Below the pieces are notes generated by a model. It was not told where the DNA came from. It saw nothing but the letters and a program-made list of their open reading frames with translations, and did not search any database. Of a DNA stretch of 64,000 nucleotides, positions 16,577 through 25,692 are shown piece after piece. The stretch lies in contig NZ_CP034118.1 in the NCBI RefSeq assembly GCF_003856495.1, positions 1,592,001-1,656,000 of the forward strand. Direction: 5' to 3'. This DNA comes from Staphylospora marina (GTDB taxonomy: Bacteria; Bacillota; Bacilli; Thermoactinomycetales; Thermoactinomycetaceae). Both the position numbers and the translations under genes were made by a program. Within the stretch, counting starts at the first letter, position 1; every line of letters begins with the position of its first letter.

Positions 16577-18274
16577 TTACTGAGACCATTTTTTTGCTTT
16601 GCTGCATTTTTGGAATCCGGGGGCATGAATGTAATATCTTACCGTCCCGTTGGGGGCTACCCATTTTTCCGGTTCCTGTTTGTAAACCACCCATTTTTCC
16701 ACGGGGGCCCCTTCGTCACAATGATAGGCTTCCACTCTGAAGCCCAAAGTGTCGTACTGCGGGACAAGCGCGTCTCTCACATTATTTTCCTTTTTCCCCA
16801 CAAAATTGGGGACCGGCAACATGTCCGGAGCCAACCACACCTGGATTTTTGTATCTCCCGTCAAGGTATCTCCCGGTGAAGGCGTTTGTTTGGTCACCGT
16901 GCCCGTCTCCACATCCTTCGCATCTGAGTCAAAAGATTTCTCGGGCTCCGGCAAGTTGTGTTTTTTTGCAAACTCCACCGCTTCCTCATACGTGTTGAAC
17001 TGCGGAATGGTCACTTGTGCCTGCGTCTCGCCGGGATTTCCTGCTTTATCCTTGCTGATGAAGCCCCAGATGGCGTTGAACACCCAGGCGCTGACCAGCA
17101 AAATGAGGACGACGGTGATGCTTCCGAACAGGATCTTTTGCCACATCGGCAGGTTGGCCTGCACGTTTTCCAGCCAGATGACGGTGCGCTGGAAGATGGT
17201 TTTGTCCCTGTCGCTCGGGACGTTCCGGAGGCGTTCCAGATTGGCCATGGTCTGCTGACCGATGGGATTCTGGACCGTGCCCCGTACGGTGTGACCGCTC
17301 CGAATCTCCGGACGCTGCACGGGAGATGCGTAATCGCTCTCCATGGCCGTGGCCACCGGCCCGTGGCGGTCGGGTTCATCCTCTCCCAGCGGAATGGTCT
17401 GGAACACCTCTTGCTTGCGGGGGCTCATCCAGTCCGCATTCACCGCGGGTTCCATCCGGGCGGCCACCTGCAGTTCTTTCATCATCTCGCGGGCGGAGGC
17501 GAAGCGTTTGTTCGGATCCTTCTCCAGCGCCCGGAGCACGATCCGTGCCATGGCCTCCGGAATCGACGGATTCAGGGTGCGCGGATCCTCCGGAATCTCC
17601 TGCAGATGCTTCAGGGCAATGCTGATCGCCGAGTCGCCGTCGAACGGAATCTCGCCGGTCAGCATCTCGTAAAGCACGATCCCGAGGGAATAGATGTCCG
17701 ATTTTTCCCCGATGACGCCGCCGCGGGCCTGTTCCGGAGAAAAGTAATGGACGGACCCCATGACGGAACCGGTCTGCGTGATGGTGGACGAGCTGGCCGC
17801 CCGGGCAATGCCGAAGTCGGTCACCTTCGCGCGTCCGTTGGATCCGAGCAGGATGTTGTGCGGTTTGATGTCCCGGTGGACGATTTGATTGTCGTGGGCG
17901 TGAGCCAGACCGTCACAGATCTGGACGGCGATGGCCGCCGCCTCCTGTGGCGGCAACGGTCCCCGTTCCTGGATATACTGTTTGAGGGTGGGGCCTTCCA
18001 CCAGTTCCATGACGATGTAGTGGGTGTATCCGTCCCGACCGACGTCGTACACGTTCACGACGTTGGGATGGGAAAGACTTGCCGCGGCCTGCGCTTCCCG
18101 ACTGAACCTGCGAATGAACTCCGAATCATTGCTGAGGGATTCGCTGAGAATTTTGATCGCCACGTAGCGGCCCAACAAAAGGTCCTTCGCCTTGTAAACG
18201 ACCGCCATGCCTCCGCCGCCGATGCGACTGAGAACCTCATAACGCCCCCCCAGCTTCTTCCCTTCCATCTGCAT
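16577..18274 (-). CDS. prkC: Serine/threonine protein kinase PrkC with PASTA domains
   Basis: 565 residues. The kinase domain (about 12-270) has GGGGMAVVYK, Lys41 in VAIK, HRDIKPHN with Asp135 and DFG with Asp153. A juxtamembrane linker, one transmembrane helix (about 382-404) and an extracellular part with two PASTA-type repeats (about 420-483 and 484-553) follow. B. subtilis PrkC has three PASTA repeats plus an Ig-like domain, so this is a short form. PrkC senses peptidoglycan fragments and affects germination and cell-wall growth. ATG 18272-18274 follows AAGGAGGATC and is two bases after the prpC stop. Confidence 0.95.
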   Translation of the reverse strand: MQMEGKKLGGRYEVLSRIGGGGMAVVYKAKDLLLGRYVAIKILSESLSNDSEFIRRFSREAQAAASLSHPNVVNVYDVGRDGYTHYIVMELVEGPTLKQYIQERGPLPPQEAAAIAVQICDGLAHAHDNQIVHRDIKPHNILLGSNGRAKVTDFGIARAASSSTITQTGSVMGSVHYFSPEQARGGVIGEKSDIYSLGIVLYEMLTGEIPFDGDSAISIALKHLQEIPEDPRTLNPSIPEAMARIVLRALEKDPNKRFASAREMMKELQVAARMEPAVNADWMSPRKQEVFQTIPLGEDEPDRHGPVATAMESDYASPVQRPEIRSGHTVRGTVQNPIGQQTMANLERLRNVPSDRDKTIFQRTVIWLENVQANLPMWQKILFGSITVVLILLVSAWVFNAIWGFISKDKAGNPGETQAQVTIPQFNTYEEAVEFAKKHNLPEPEKSFDSDAKDVETGTVTKQTPSPGDTLTGDTKIQVWLAPDMLPVPNFVGKKENNVRDALVPQYDTLGFRVEAYHCDEGAPVEKWVVYKQEPEKWVAPNGTVRYYIHAPGFQKCSKAKKWSQ

Positions 18275-18276
18275 GA

Positions 18277-19050
18277 TTATCTCGATCCTCCTTGAGCATG
18301 GCTGGTACGCGTGTGTCCCGTATGGTGTATCAGGATCAGGGAAATGTTGTCGTGTCCTCCGGCTTCAAGAGCCATCTCCACGAGCCGGTCCGCTTTTTCG
18401 TCCACGGTCATGTCCGTAGCGGAAAGCACAAGACCGATGTCACGCTCGCTGACCATGTCCGTCAGTCCGTCCGAACAGATCAGCAGCAGATCCCCCGGAC
18501 TCCACGGCGTGTTGATCAGATCGACTTCCACTTCGTCCATCGTCCCCACGGCCCGTACGATCATGTTCCGCTGCGGGTGGTTGGCTGCCTCTTCGGGCGT
18601 GATCAGACCTTTGCTCCTGAGGAGATTGACGTAGGAATGATCCTCGGTCAGCTGCCACAATCCGCCCTTGTGCAGCACATAGGCACGGCTGTCCCCCACG
18701 TGGGCAAGCACGATTTCACGCTCATCCACGATGGCGGCGATCACGGTGGTCCCCATGCCATGATATTGCCTGTACCGGCTGGCCATGTCGTGAATTTTTT
18801 CATTGGCTCTCCCGACCGCATGCAGGAGCAGATCGCTCTTTTCATCCGTCGAAAGGTCGAGCGGTTGGGCACGAAGAACGTGTTCAACCGTGGTTACCGC
18901 TTCCCGGCTTGCCACTTCGCCGGCCTGATGTCCGCCCATTCCGTCCGCGACGATCGCGATCACGGCTCCGGTGCCCGTCATGACCAGAGACGTGCTGTCT
19001 TCATTGAGATCCCGGACCCGGCCGACATCCGAACGCCGTGTGATCTCCAC
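18277..19050 (-). CDS. prpC: PP2C-type protein phosphatase PrpC
   Basis: 257 residues from GTG 19048-19050, with AAAGGAG eight bases upstream; the longer frame above it lacks a ribosome site. PPM/PP2C metal-binding motifs are all present: DLNEDS, VADGMGGHQAGE, HVGDSRAYV, CSDGLTD and GGHDNISL. It dephosphorylates PrkC and its substrates; the two genes are coupled. The 151-base gap upstream holds TGCTATCAT, an extended -10 candidate, so the prpC-prkC-rsgA-rpe operon may start here. Confidence 0.95.
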   Translation of the reverse strand: MEITRRSDVGRVRDLNEDSTSLVMTGTGAVIAIVADGMGGHQAGEVASREAVTTVEHVLRAQPLDLSTDEKSDLLLHAVGRANEKIHDMASRYRQYHGMGTTVIAAIVDEREIVLAHVGDSRAYVLHKGGLWQLTEDHSYVNLLRSKGLITPEEAANHPQRNMIVRAVGTMDEVEVDLINTPWSPGDLLLICSDGLTDMVSERDIGLVLSATDMTVDEKADRLVEMALEAGGHDNISLILIHHTGHTRTSHAQGGSR

Positions 19051-19201
19051 ATTGGTTGCTCCTTTCTCTCTGCCCGTTTCCGACTGGAAAAAAAGTGAAT
19101 GCATGAGACACATGATGTGGAATCAGTTCCATCAGAAAAGTGGTCTATGAAACATGATAGCAGAATTTCCACGGAAGCCAGCAAGTTTTTTGCATTTGTC
19201 C

Positions 19202-20248
19202 TCAGCTGTTCAACAATTTCGCGTGTTTCGCCCTCAGCTGACCGCAGGCTGCATCGATGTCGTGCCCCTGTTCCCGCCGGATGGTGGTGTTGACCCCGTA
19301 CGACTCCAAAATCCGTTTGAACTTGAAAATTTGGTTCCGCGGAGTCCTGGTGTAATTGCGTTCCGGAACGTAATTGACGGGAATCAGGTTGACCAGGCAC
19401 AACATGTCCTTGAGCAGCTCTCCCAGCTCGTGAGCTTCTTCTTCCCCGTCGTTTTTTCCACCGATCAACGCGTATTCAAACGTCAACCGCCGGCCGGTCG
19501 TTTGAATGTAATACCGGCATGCGTCCAGCAGCTCCGCCAGCGGATATCTCCGGTTGATCGGCATCAGTTTGGAACGGAGCTCCTGGTTGGGCGCATGCAG
19601 GGAAATGGCGAGTCGCACCTGCCAGCCTTCATCGGCGAAACGGTAAATGTTGGGGACGACGCCGCTGGTGGAAACGGTGATGTGACGCTGCCCGATGTTC
19701 AAACCTTTGGGACTGTTGATGATCCTCACGAACTTCATGGTTTCGTCGTAATTCTCAAACGGTTCGCCCGATCCCATCACCACGACCGAAGCGACGCGCT
19801 CACCGGTCTCGTCCAGATGCCGCTGTGCTTCCACCACCTGGGCCACAATCTCCCCGGCGGACAGATTGCGCTTCAGGCCTCCCAGCGTGGACGCGCAGAA
19901 CGTGCAACCGATCCGGCACCCCACCTGGGTGGTGACGCAGACACTGATTCCGTAGTTGTGTCGCATCACGACGGTCTCGATGGCATGTTTGTCATGCAGA
20001 CCGAACAAAAACTTGACCGTCCCGTCCGAAGACGTTTGCCGGGTGATCACTTCCAGAGGAAGAAGCCGGAAAGACGCTTCCAGCTCTTCGCGAAGCGACT
20101 TGGGCAAATTGTTCATTTCCCCGAACGTCTTCACACGCGCGGAATACAGCCAGTCCATCACCTGGTCGGCTCTCCAGCGGGGCTGCCCTTTGGAAGCCAT
20201 CCATTCTTTCCATTCATCCAACGTCAAATCATATGCAAAAGGATTCAT
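19202..20248 (-). CDS. rlmN: 23S rRNA (adenine2503-C2)-methyltransferase RlmN
   Basis: 348 residues, a radical SAM enzyme. The cluster motif C-x3-C-x2-C ([10 protein letters not shown]) and SGEP motif ([12 protein letters not shown]) are present, plus the C-terminal catalytic region CGQL. It methylates A2503 of 23S rRNA and A37 of some tRNAs. ATG 20246-20248 follows GAGGAG. It has its own promoter (20408-20435) with an unusual 150-base leader containing a short ORF. Position before prpC matches B. subtilis, but rsmB, normally adjacent, has been displaced by 5.5 kb. Confidence 0.97.
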   Translation of the reverse strand: MNPFAYDLTLDEWKEWMASKGQPRWRADQVMDWLYSARVKTFGEMNNLPKSLREELEASFRLLPLEVITRQTSSDGTVKFLFGLHDKHAIETVVMRHNYGISVCVTTQVGCRIGCTFCASTLGGLKRNLSAGEIVAQVVEAQRHLDETGERVASVVVMGSGEPFENYDETMKFVRIINSPKGLNIGQRHITVSTSGVVPNIYRFADEGWQVRLAISLHAPNQELRSKLMPINRRYPLAELLDACRYYIQTTGRRLTFEYALIGGKNDGEEEAHELGELLKDMLCLVNLIPVNYVPERNYTRTPRNQIFKFKRILESYGVNTTIRREQGHDIDAACGQLRAKHAKLLNS

Positions 20249-20390
20249 TGTCGATTCTCCTCAAATCCGGCGCCGAAAACGAGAAACATGTTTCATTGGG
20301 GTCATGAGGCGAGAAATGCCCCGTCCAACCGGGAGCCGCCCCATTCAGGTTCCCCTTGAAACATGTCCGTTCCTGCCCGTTCGGTTTCAT
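20229..20390 (-). CDS. Possible 53-codon upstream ORF overlapping the rlmN start
   Basis: The frame begins with ATG at 20388-20390, begins [14 protein letters not shown], and ends 20 bases inside rlmN. There is no strong ribosome site upstream, so translation is doubtful. Two repeats of ACATGTTTC inside it encode TCF twice. If translated it would be coupled to rlmN. Confidence 0.2.
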   Translation of the reverse strand: MKPNGQERTCFKGNLNGAAPGWTGHFSPHDPNETCFSFSAPDLRRIDNESFCI

Positions 20391-20407
20391 GTTCCGAAAC
20401 TCTACTT

Positions 20408-20435
20408 ATTATATCACAGCCCCGTCCCTTTTGAA
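20408..20435 (-). promoter_or_regulatory. Promoter of rlmN inside the gerAC terminator hairpin
   Basis: On the minus strand TTCAAA (20435-20430), a 16-base spacer and TGATATAAT (extended -10, TATAAT at 20413-20408). The -35 is formed by the loop of the hairpin at 20418-20447. Confidence 0.65.
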
Positions 20436-20447
20436 GGGGACGGGGCT
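20418..20447 (-). terminator. Hairpin after gerAC
   Basis: AGCCCCGTCCC (20418-20428) pairs perfectly with GGGACGGGGCT (20437-20447). It is placed just after the gerAC-type stop. The downstream tail on the minus strand (TGTGATATAA) is only weakly U-rich. Confidence 0.55.
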
Positions 20448-20458
20448 GAATTCCCCGG

Positions 20459-21601
20459 TTACTGAGCTTCCAGACCGATCCGCCGCACTTGCACAGTGTA
20501 ACGAATGTTCACGGGAAGGGTGCGGATCGTGTCCGGTCGGTCAAAAGTCTTGGACAGTTCGGGATGAAACGCGTGAACCCGGGCGTGAATCTTGAACAGG
20601 TCGATCCCCCGCTCCCGGTAAGCTTCCCGCACGAGGTTCTGCGCCTGGCGCTCGTAAGCGACTTTCACCCGGTTTTCCAATTGCTTGACGAAGTGCTCTT
20701 TGGACAGGTCGGTGCGGCAAGTGGTTTCCTCCACGTTTCCTTCCACTTCCACATCGATGTCGACCCGCGGTTTGGCGTTGATCTTGATCCGTCTCTTCAC
20801 ACCCGTCGGGCGGAAAACGATGTTCCCCTGATCACCCGGACATTGAACAACCATGTTCCACCCCTTTTTTTTCCGGATGATGTGAAAGGCCGGGTTGGAA
20901 AGCGGATGGGGAATGCTCCACATCATCTTGTCCCCTTTGAAAACCGCCAATGCTTTCAGCTTGTAGTCGGACTCTTCGGCCTCCACCACATTCAGCAGGA
21001 TGACTTGCTGGTGGGGATCGGACAGATTCATGTACAGATCCCCCAAGGCATTGTTGGTCGCCTTTCCTCCTGCCAAGTTTGTCTCGATGAGATTGCGCAG
21101 GTATGTGGTGGGGATTTGTTCCAGCCGGGTCCGAATCACCAGCGCATCCTTGGCCTTCCCGGTCACGATGACCGGCCACAACCTGCGACGGAACTCGGGA
21201 TGTCTGCGCATGAAATCCAACATGTTGCTGATTCCCTCCCGGGCCACCTCTTCACTCAACAGGAGGATCTGAGTGTGTCCGTAGAAGAGGGGATAATTGA
21301 CCCTGGTTTGGATGTCCAGCAACGCTTCCGCCAAGCTTTTTCCTCTGCCCGTAAACAGCTGGACGGAATCCGGCCCTCCTTTCCCGCCTCCGCCTCCTTC
21401 GTCGCCGCCTCCCCCGACAATCAGCGCGGGAACGGGAATCTGCACGGTTGCTTCATATTCCTGTTCGGCCTTGTCAATGGCCAACGCCGCCACGATGGAC
21501 CGCTCTTCGATCGGCTGGTTGTCCCAACATCCCGTCACCGTCACGGACAAAAGGGAGATCAACAAAAGAGCCGCAATGTTACGCCGAATGAGCCGTCTCA
21601 T
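20459..21601 (-). CDS. Ger(x)C family germination lipoprotein (GerAC type)
   Basis: 380 residues. It has a signal peptide with lipobox VTGC (cysteine near residue 25), followed by WDNQPIEERS, the classic start of mature Ger(x)C proteins (CWDxxEIE). The C-terminal region RNLVREAYRERGIDLFKIHA is also typical. The C subunit is the outer-face lipoprotein of a GerA-type germinant receptor and is needed for receptor function. A Gly-rich run sits near residue 65-75. Start ATG at 21599-21601 follows AAAAGGAGG; the gene overlaps gerAB by 23 bases. Germinant specificity cannot be inferred. Confidence 0.93.
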   Translation of the reverse strand: MRRLIRRNIAALLLISLLSVTVTGCWDNQPIEERSIVAALAIDKAEQEYEATVQIPVPALIVGGGGDEGGGGGKGGPDSVQLFTGRGKSLAEALLDIQTRVNYPLFYGHTQILLLSEEVAREGISNMLDFMRRHPEFRRRLWPVIVTGKAKDALVIRTRLEQIPTTYLRNLIETNLAGGKATNNALGDLYMNLSDPHQQVILLNVVEAEESDYKLKALAVFKGDKMMWSIPHPLSNPAFHIIRKKKGWNMVVQCPGDQGNIVFRPTGVKRRIKINAKPRVDIDVEVEGNVEETTCRTDLSKEHFVKQLENRVKVAYERQAQNLVREAYRERGIDLFKIHARVHAFHPELSKTFDRPDTIRTLPVNIRYTVQVRRIGLEAQ

Positions 21602-22745
21602 GCTCCCTCCCCCTCCTTTTGCGACGGATCATGGCCAAGATGAGCAAGATCGGAGGAATGGTCCCTGCCAATACCAGAGAAGTGACTCCGATAAACCGTG
21701 AAAACCGGATGGATTGCGGCAGGTCTTCCGGGATCAAGGCCAAGTAGTAGATCACCGGGATGCATGCAAGCACCAACCATTTTCTCCAGCGCTCCCGGAG
21801 CCGGAAATGCTGCATGGTCATCTCGATGAACGCGGCGTACAGGTTGGCCATCGTCGTGTAAACGGCGATCACCCAGATGATCAGGATTCCGGCTTCCATC
21901 CGTTCCAATATGAAGTTCTGGAACTGAATCTCCTTCATCGATTCCAGCACCGGCCACAGAATCTGGACCAATTCATGGGGCCCGAACACGCTCATCGCGT
22001 TGATCACCAGCAGCCAGTAAATGAACGTCACGGTCAGCACCGCCGCCGTATGGGATTTTGCCGATGATTCCGGCTGCTGGTAATACCCGCCGAAAATAAG
22101 GGTGATCTTGAATCCCGGGTACGCCAGCATCCCGATCGCCATGCCGCTGACGATCTGCTTCCAGTCCGCGGAAAACAGCGGCAGAACCCGTATGAGATCC
22201 CCGCGCTGCAAGGTGGAGAAAATCACGAAGATGACGGGAAAAAACGTCAGCGGGAGGAGCAGCTCATTGAACCGGACCAGCACCCCCACCTTGCTGCCGG
22301 CCGCCACCGCCGTCGCAAACAGAATCGACAGGATGACCGCCTCAATCGGTGTGCGCAGGAGAACCCCGGTGACGACGGACTCTCCGAACATCCGGGCCAT
22401 GTAGGCCAATCCCAAGATCCAAAACACGCCGAGCGGCAGGAGAATCAGCAGAAAACTGATCCAGCGTCCCACGTTCGGGTGCCGGGACGGCCCGAGAATT
22501 TTCGGAGCGAATTCCACCAGCGTTTCCCCGGGAAACCGCCGAAGCAACTTTGAGATGAAGTACAGAAAGAGCAGGATGGGAAGGGCGCTCAAGAGAACCA
22601 CCCAGACGGCGTCCTTCCCCGCCTCCACGCCCACATCCCTCGGAAGGTACAAAACCCCCGCTCCCAACATGGTGGAGTGCACCAGCGCGAAAGCCTGGTA
22701 AGGAGTCACGGATCGCTTGCCCGAATCTATCACCGAATGACTCAT
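21579..22745 (-). CDS. GerAB/ArcD-family spore germination permease
   Basis: 388 residues from ATG 22743-22745, which follows GGAAGGAAACC; the longer frame extends back into gerAA. About ten membrane helices, with the APC-superfamily start SVTPYQAFALVHSTMLGAGVLYLPRD. GerAB is the germinant-binding permease-like subunit of GerA receptors. It overlaps gerAA by one base (TGATG) and gerAC by 23, so the three subunits are translationally coupled. Confidence 0.95.
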   Translation of the reverse strand: MSHSVIDSGKRSVTPYQAFALVHSTMLGAGVLYLPRDVGVEAGKDAVWVVLLSALPILLFLYFISKLLRRFPGETLVEFAPKILGPSRHPNVGRWISFLLILLPLGVFWILGLAYMARMFGESVVTGVLLRTPIEAVILSILFATAVAAGSKVGVLVRFNELLLPLTFFPVIFVIFSTLQRGDLIRVLPLFSADWKQIVSGMAIGMLAYPGFKITLIFGGYYQQPESSAKSHTAAVLTVTFIYWLLVINAMSVFGPHELVQILWPVLESMKEIQFQNFILERMEAGILIIWVIAVYTTMANLYAAFIEMTMQHFRLRERWRKWLVLACIPVIYYLALIPEDLPQSIRFSRFIGVTSLVLAGTIPPILLILAMIRRKRRGREHETAHSA

Positions 22746-24316
22746 CAGGTTTCCTTCCTTTCCTGTCGCTTCAGTTCGGGTGTCCGGAAGATGGCAGGAC
22801 GTTTCCTCATCCATTTCCACGGCACCCGAATCAGCGTATCCCTGAAGTCACTCAGATTGAGCGGTGACCACGGGGCCATGTACGGTACGCCGAACGAACG
22901 CAGCTGGACGAGATGGAGCATGAGGATCATGATGCCCAACATGATGCCGTACAACCCGAACACCGCGGAGAGAATCATGAACGGGAACCTGAGCAGACGG
23001 ATCGAAATGGCGGAGTTGTAGTTCGGGTTGGCGTACGAGCTGATGGTGGTCAATCCCACCACGATCACGATCGCCGGTGAGACGAGTCCCGCGGACACCG
23101 CCGCGTTCCCGATCACCAAACCGCCGACGATACCGATCGTGGGACCGATCGGCCCCGGCAGGCGAATGCTGGCCTCGCGCAAGATCTCCACACTGACTTC
23201 CATGAGCATGGCTTCCAGGACGGGATTGAACGGCACGCTGGCCCGTCCGGCCGCCATCGCCACCGCCAGGTTGGACGGAATCATTTCCGGATGATAAGAC
23301 ACAAACGCGATGTACAGAGCAGGAAGGAACAGGGCGATCAAAAAGCTGATCAACCGGATGAATCGCAGGAAGGTGGCCACCATGTATCGCTCGTAATAAT
23401 CCTCCGAGCTGGAATAGAACTGGGAGAAGACGGCGGGAACGATCAGGGCGTGCGGAGTGCCGTCAACCAGGATCGCGATTTTCCCCTCCAACAGATGCGC
23501 GACGACCGCATCCGGACGTTCCGTATTCTGAGCCAACGGAAACGGGGTCCAAATTTGATCCTGGATCAACTCCTCAATGTAACCGGTCTCCAACACGCCG
23601 TCGATGTGAATTTCCTTGATCCTGCTTTCGACTTCCCTGACGATGTCGGGATGGGCGACATCTTTGATGAATAACATGCTGACCAGTGTTTTGGTCCGCA
23701 CTCCCACGGTGAAGTTGCGGATGCGGAGATCCGGATCCTTCAGGCGGCGACGGATCAATGACCAGTTGAAAGAAAGGGTCTCGTTGAGTCCTTCCCGAGG
23801 GCCGCGGATGACCGCTTCCGCCCGGGTTTCCGATACGCTTCTTGCCTCCCAGCCTTTGCTTCCGATCAGCAGGGCCTTGGCATACCCGTCAATGAACAAC
23901 ACGGTATCCCCGCTCAAGATGCCGTCGATGACGGTGGACAAGTCATCGACCGTTTTCGTTTCTCCGGCCTGCACGACATTGACCGTCACTTCTTCCCACA
24001 AATCGGTGGTGCGCTCCACTTCCGCCGTCAAAAGGGGACGCATGACATAATCGTGATGGATCTGCTTGTTGGTCAATTCATCGATGTAGATGATCGCCGC
24101 CTTGCGTTCGCTCCCCTTCAGCTCGAAGCCGCGCACCACCACATCCGCGCAATCCCCCAGCACTTCGCTGACATCTTCCAGATTCTCGGTCAAACTCCCG
24201 CGCAGTTTCCGTTTGCCCGTCCGTTCTTCCAGCTTCCGCTCGTACTCTTTCGCGAGCACCTTCCTTCTTTTGCGTTCCCGTGCCTGTTCACGCAGAACGC
24301 GAAACGAACGTTTCAT
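22745..24316 (-). CDS. GerA spore germination protein, A subunit
   Basis: 523 residues from ATG 24314-24316, preceded by AAAGGGGA. A long basic N-terminal segment (1-40) leads into the cytosolic GerA domain, then the membrane domain beginning FLRFIRLISFLIALFLPALY, with the conserved ASIRLPGPIGPTIGIVGGLV and SYANPNYN segments. The A subunit forms the oligomeric channel core of GerA-type receptors, which release ions at germination. First gene of a complete gerAA-AB-AC operon. A sigma-G promoter is expected, but I cannot point to a convincing one upstream. Confidence 0.95.
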   Translation of the reverse strand: MKRSFRVLREQARERKRRKVLAKEYERKLEERTGKRKLRGSLTENLEDVSEVLGDCADVVVRGFELKGSERKAAIIYIDELTNKQIHHDYVMRPLLTAEVERTTDLWEEVTVNVVQAGETKTVDDLSTVIDGILSGDTVLFIDGYAKALLIGSKGWEARSVSETRAEAVIRGPREGLNETLSFNWSLIRRRLKDPDLRIRNFTVGVRTKTLVSMLFIKDVAHPDIVREVESRIKEIHIDGVLETGYIEELIQDQIWTPFPLAQNTERPDAVVAHLLEGKIAILVDGTPHALIVPAVFSQFYSSSEDYYERYMVATFLRFIRLISFLIALFLPALYIAFVSYHPEMIPSNLAVAMAAGRASVPFNPVLEAMLMEVSVEILREASIRLPGPIGPTIGIVGGLVIGNAAVSAGLVSPAIVIVVGLTTISSYANPNYNSAISIRLLRFPFMILSAVFGLYGIMLGIMILMLHLVQLRSFGVPYMAPWSPLNLSDFRDTLIRVPWKWMRKRPAIFRTPELKRQERKET

Positions 24317-24478
24317 CCGATCCTGTCCCCTTTCCGTCAAACTGCCGAGCCGATTTGCGTCTTGGCTTATCGTGCCAACAAACGCAACAGGTTATGCGGA
24401 TGAAGGGGGGAATTCGGAAGAAAGTCCGCTTCACGGGGATTTGTCGCAAAAAAAGAAAACCGGATAGACCGGTCAACC

Positions 24479-24509
24479 AAAAAAACGCCTCCGGATGTCC
24501 GGCGGCGTT
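24479..24509 (-). terminator. Terminator after the pirin gene
   Basis: On the minus strand AACGCC-x-CCGGA pairs with TCCGG-x-GGCGTT, followed by seven T's (24485-24479). It ends the doxX-pirin operon before the gerA operon. Confidence 0.85.
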
Positions 24510-24543
24510 GATCTTGCAAGTTGAATGTTTCATCCGACCTTCG

Positions 24544-25242
24544 TCAGGCCAGATCCATCAGCATCAGGTGCGCATTCGAAAGAGCTTTCAGCGAAAGCCG
24601 GGGCAAGTCGGTGACCCGTGCGGCATCCCCTTCTTTGAGTGTGTTCCCGGATACTTCCACTTCTCCGCCGATCACGAACAGATGGATGCGTCTGCCCTCT
24701 TCCTGCACGAAATCGAGCTCATGCCCCGCATCCATCCGGGACAGGTACACGGTCACGTCCTGGTTGAGATGAAGCGTTCCCTCCACCTTCCGGCCCGAAA
24801 CCACCGGGAGCAACCGGTTTTTCATATCATCTTCCGAGAAGCGCTTTTGCGCGTAAGAGGGGGAAAGATTTCGCCGCTCAGGGAGAAACCAGATCTGGAG
24901 CAGATGCACCGGTTCCGTGTCGGACGGATTGTGTTCCGAGTGGAGGATGCCCGTCCCCGCGGTCATCGTCTGGATTTCTCCCGCCCGGATGACTTCCCGG
25001 TTGCCCATGCTGTCCCGGTGTTCCAAAGCTCCCGAAATGACATAGGTCATGATTTCCATGTTGTCATGGGGGTGGGTGTCAAAGCCGCCCCGCGGTTGGA
25101 TGACATCCTCATTGAACACACGCAGGGAACCGAAACGGACATTTTCGGGATCCCAGTACCCGGCGAAAGAAAACCCGTATCGCGTATCCAGCCAACCATA
25201 GTCGGCATGAAACCGTTCTTCGGAACGAATGATGCGTATCAT
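24544..25242 (-). CDS. Pirin family protein (YhhW-type quercetinase fold)
   Basis: 232 residues, a bicupin of the pirin family. The N-terminal cupin has the metal-binding set FDTHPHDNMEIMTYV and the later TAGTGILHSEHNP, with conserved His and Glu residues. Some members oxidise quercetin; others act as redox-sensitive regulators, so the substrate is open. It is 22 bases downstream of a DoxX gene behind a promoter with a quinone-type operator dyad, which suggests detoxification of electrophiles. Confidence 0.92.
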   Translation of the reverse strand: MIRIIRSEERFHADYGWLDTRYGFSFAGYWDPENVRFGSLRVFNEDVIQPRGGFDTHPHDNMEIMTYVISGALEHRDSMGNREVIRAGEIQTMTAGTGILHSEHNPSDTEPVHLLQIWFLPERRNLSPSYAQKRFSEDDMKNRLLPVVSGRKVEGTLHLNQDVTVYLSRMDAGHELDFVQEEGRRIHLFVIGGEVEVSGNTLKEGDAARVTDLPRLSLKALSNAHLMLMDLA

Positions 25243-25264
25243 GCTTCTTCATCACCTCTGACTG

Positions 25265-25657
25265 TCAGAACAACACGTATTGTCCGGGTCCGACCATGGC
25301 AATGCCCGCGACCGCGGCAATCAGGACCACATTATATTCCATCCCACCGGACGTGATCCAGTATCCGTTTTTGGCGTGAACGGTTTTGATGGCCACCAAC
25401 ATCACCGCCGACAACAGAACCGCCGACACCCACAGGAAAGACCCGGCCGCAAACAGGAGGCCTCCGACGGTTTCCGCCAGTCCCGCCAACAGCGCCATGC
25501 CCGTTCCGGGCCGGATGCCGAGCGATTCCAGCCAGGCTCCCGTTCCTTTGAGCCCTCCTCCTCCAAACCATCCGAAGAGCTTTTGCAACCCGTGCCCGAC
25601 AAACGTCAGCCCGATCACCAACCGGATCAGCAGCAGTCCCAGACTTGCCCAATCCAT
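25265..25657 (-). CDS. DoxX family membrane protein
   Basis: 130 residues with four membrane helices. The DoxX signature is LLLIRLVIGLTFVGHGLQKLFGWFGG. Relatives such as CatD and MhqP of B. subtilis belong to operons induced by quinones and thiol-reactive electrophiles. I chose the second ATG (25655-25657) because AGAGGTGA then lies seven bases away; the first ATG is too close to it. It shares a single strong promoter with the downstream pirin gene. Confidence 0.9.
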   Translation of the reverse strand: MDWASLGLLLIRLVIGLTFVGHGLQKLFGWFGGGGLKGTGAWLESLGIRPGTGMALLAGLAETVGGLLFAAGSFLWVSAVLLSAVMLVAIKTVHAKNGYWITSGGMEYNVVLIAAVAGIAMVGPGQYVLF

Positions 25658-25692
25658 GGTCATTCACCTCTTCGCGGGATGGATGTGAACAA

